DNA from: Cellulosilyticum sp.
Lineage (GTDB): Bacteria; Bacillota; Clostridia; Lachnospirales; Cellulosilyticaceae
Direction: 5' to 3'
Length of the DNA stretch: 64,000 nt
Assembly: GCA_017941635.1 (NCBI GenBank)
Contig: JAGAVZ010000135.1
Span: 17,979 to 81,978, forward strand
In this document: positions 63,160-64,000 of the stretch, piece after piece
Layout: each line of letters opens with the position of its first letter
How positions within the stretch are numbered: position 1 is the first letter of the stretch
Notes under the pieces: model-generated
Told to the model about the DNA's origin: nothing
The model's input: only the letters and a program-made list of their open reading frames with translations
The model's database searches: none
Translations under genes and position numbers: made by a program

Positions 63160-63810
63160 TTAGCCTCTGATTTCTTTAACGATAGCAGCAGCTTCTCTTG
63201 TAAGTTCTTCGATTTTAGCGAAGTCTCCAGCTTTAACTAAGCTATCTTTAACCATCCAGCTACCACCACATGCTAAGATACGGTCGTAAGCAAGGTATTC
63301 TCTTACGTTGTTTTCGTTGATTCCACCTGTTGGCATGAATTTAACGTTAACGTATGGAGCAGCCATAGCTTTGATTAATTTTAATCCACCTAATGGTTCA
63401 GCTGGGAAGAATTTAACTACGTTTAATCCACATCCGATAGCAACTTCTACGTCACTTGGGTTAGCTGTACCTGGTGTTACAGGGATTCCTTTTTCTACAC
63501 AGTATCTAACTACTTCTGGGTTAGTTCCTGGGCTTACGATGAATTTAGCACCTGCATTTACTGCACGGTCAACTTGCTCTGTTGTAAGAACTGTACCAGC
63601 TCCTACTAACATTTCTGGGAATTTTTCAGCCATGATACGGATACATTCTTCAGCTGCTTCTGTACGGAATGTTACTTCTGCACATGGAAGACCACCTGCA
63701 CAAAGAGCTTTTGCTAAAGGCTCAGCATCTTTTGTGTCATCAAGTACTACTACTGGTACGATACCAATTTTTTGAATTTGTTCTAAAACTGTGTTCATGA
63801 TTTTCTTCAC
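63160..63810 (-). CDS. eda: KDPG aldolase / 4-hydroxy-2-oxoglutarate aldolase
   Basis: 216 residues of the class I KDPG aldolase family, which cleaves 2-keto-3-deoxy-6-phosphogluconate to pyruvate and glyceraldehyde 3-phosphate, the last step of uronate breakdown. LCAGGLPCAEVTFRTEAA carries the catalytic Glu, and NVVKFFPAEPLGG the Schiff-base Lys; GTVLTTEQ and FMPTGGI complete the barrel. The GTG at 63810 and an ATG 12 bases later are both possible starts. The gene opposite end of the cluster (a KDG kinase would be expected) lies beyond the window. Confidence 0.95.
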   Translation of the reverse strand: MKKIMNTVLEQIQKIGIVPVVVLDDTKDAEPLAKALCAGGLPCAEVTFRTEAAEECIRIMAEKFPEMLVGAGTVLTTEQVDRAVNAGAKFIVSPGTNPEVVRYCVEKGIPVTPGTANPSDVEVAIGCGLNVVKFFPAEPLGGLKLIKAMAAPYVNVKFMPTGGINENNVREYLAYDRILACGGSWMVKDSLVKAGDFAKIEELTREAAAIVKEIRG

Positions 63811-64000
63811 TTTCTGTGTATGATTATAGTCATTCTCTAGCTTAAGTAAGACGGAAAAGGGACTAATCCTCTTTTCCTTAAAGTAAACATCTACTTAAAA
63901 GCTTTACTTGTACTAAAGATGAAACATCTAGAATATTCCTCTCTAGTACAGCAAATCTTTTTTGTAAAACTCTTTCGTACTAGGTACCCTAACTTATTTG
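63811..64000. other. Upstream region of the KDPG aldolase gene
   Basis: 190 bp to the window end with a weak hairpin at 63853-63877 (GGAAAAG / TCTTTTCC). No gene frame; promoter not resolved. Confidence 0.45.

Noticed and set aside
1..64000. tRNA, rRNA, prophage or insertion sequence
   Set aside because: No cloverleaf, rRNA core text, transposase, integrase or phage structural gene was found by eye on either strand.

Overview
The window is low-GC DNA (AT-rich spacers, strong AGGAGG-type ribosome sites, sigma-A promoters, U-run terminators) with the gene content of a Clostridia genome. DUF6179/DUF6323, DUF6472, a DUF4358 lipoprotein, GRAM-like and HD-GYP proteins and a pectin/uronate cluster point to a Lachnospiraceae-type anaerobe. 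Cellulosilyticum-like is my guess from protein style, not a computed placement. I saw no rRNA, tRNA, CRISPR array, intact insertion sequence or prophage. Most genes lie on the minus strand.

Layout. 1-9800: a dead oligo-1,6-glucosidase fragment, glycerate kinase, a two-helix membrane protein with a lysine-rich tail built from six 45-bp repeats, a cold-shock gene with a structured leader, a GNAT acetyltransferase, the DUF6323-DUF6179 pair, an EamA exporter, an L,D-transpeptidase, an XRE-regulator/membrane-protein pair with visible operators, and a membrane/zinc-ribbon protein. 10167-20000: MATE pump, a divergent FtsH paralogue, a hybrid histidine kinase with an HD-GYP regulator, a second L,D-transpeptidase and a class D sortase.

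20109-27882 is the most interesting block. It is a tightly packed five-gene operon: a tail-anchored coiled-coil protein, two dynamin-like GTPases, a large coiled-coil protein that looks like a UPF1-type SF1 helicase half with ruined Walker A and B motifs, and a winged-helix protein. Gaps are 2, 6, 6 and 14 bases. I infer a membrane-remodelling or phage-defence machine.

28100-38500: GNAT, methyltransferases, a DUF1295 membrane protein, a HEPN-MNT pair, a small membrane protein, an O-acetylhomoserine sulfhydrylase-type enzyme, a GT4 glycosyltransferase, a DeoR regulator and a GRAM-like protein. 38800-49900: a chemoreceptor whose start region is duplicated, a CoA-disulfide-reductase-like flavoenzyme next to a cystine-type symporter, TrmO, an HTH protein, lipoproteins, a short DUF6472 gene, a TetR/DegV divergent pair and an orphan PotD-like lipoprotein. 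50186-56112: a dCache-HAMP protein without output domain, PepSY and DUF4358 proteins, then a chemoreceptor co-transcribed with a sugar-binding lipoprotein. 56446-63810: a uronate-catabolism region (FadR-type GntR, HAD phosphatase, small protein, GH3 enzyme, uronate isomerase, KDPG aldolase), probably continuing beyond the window.

Several starts differ from the longest reading frame; where a ribosome site decided the matter I moved the start and said so.
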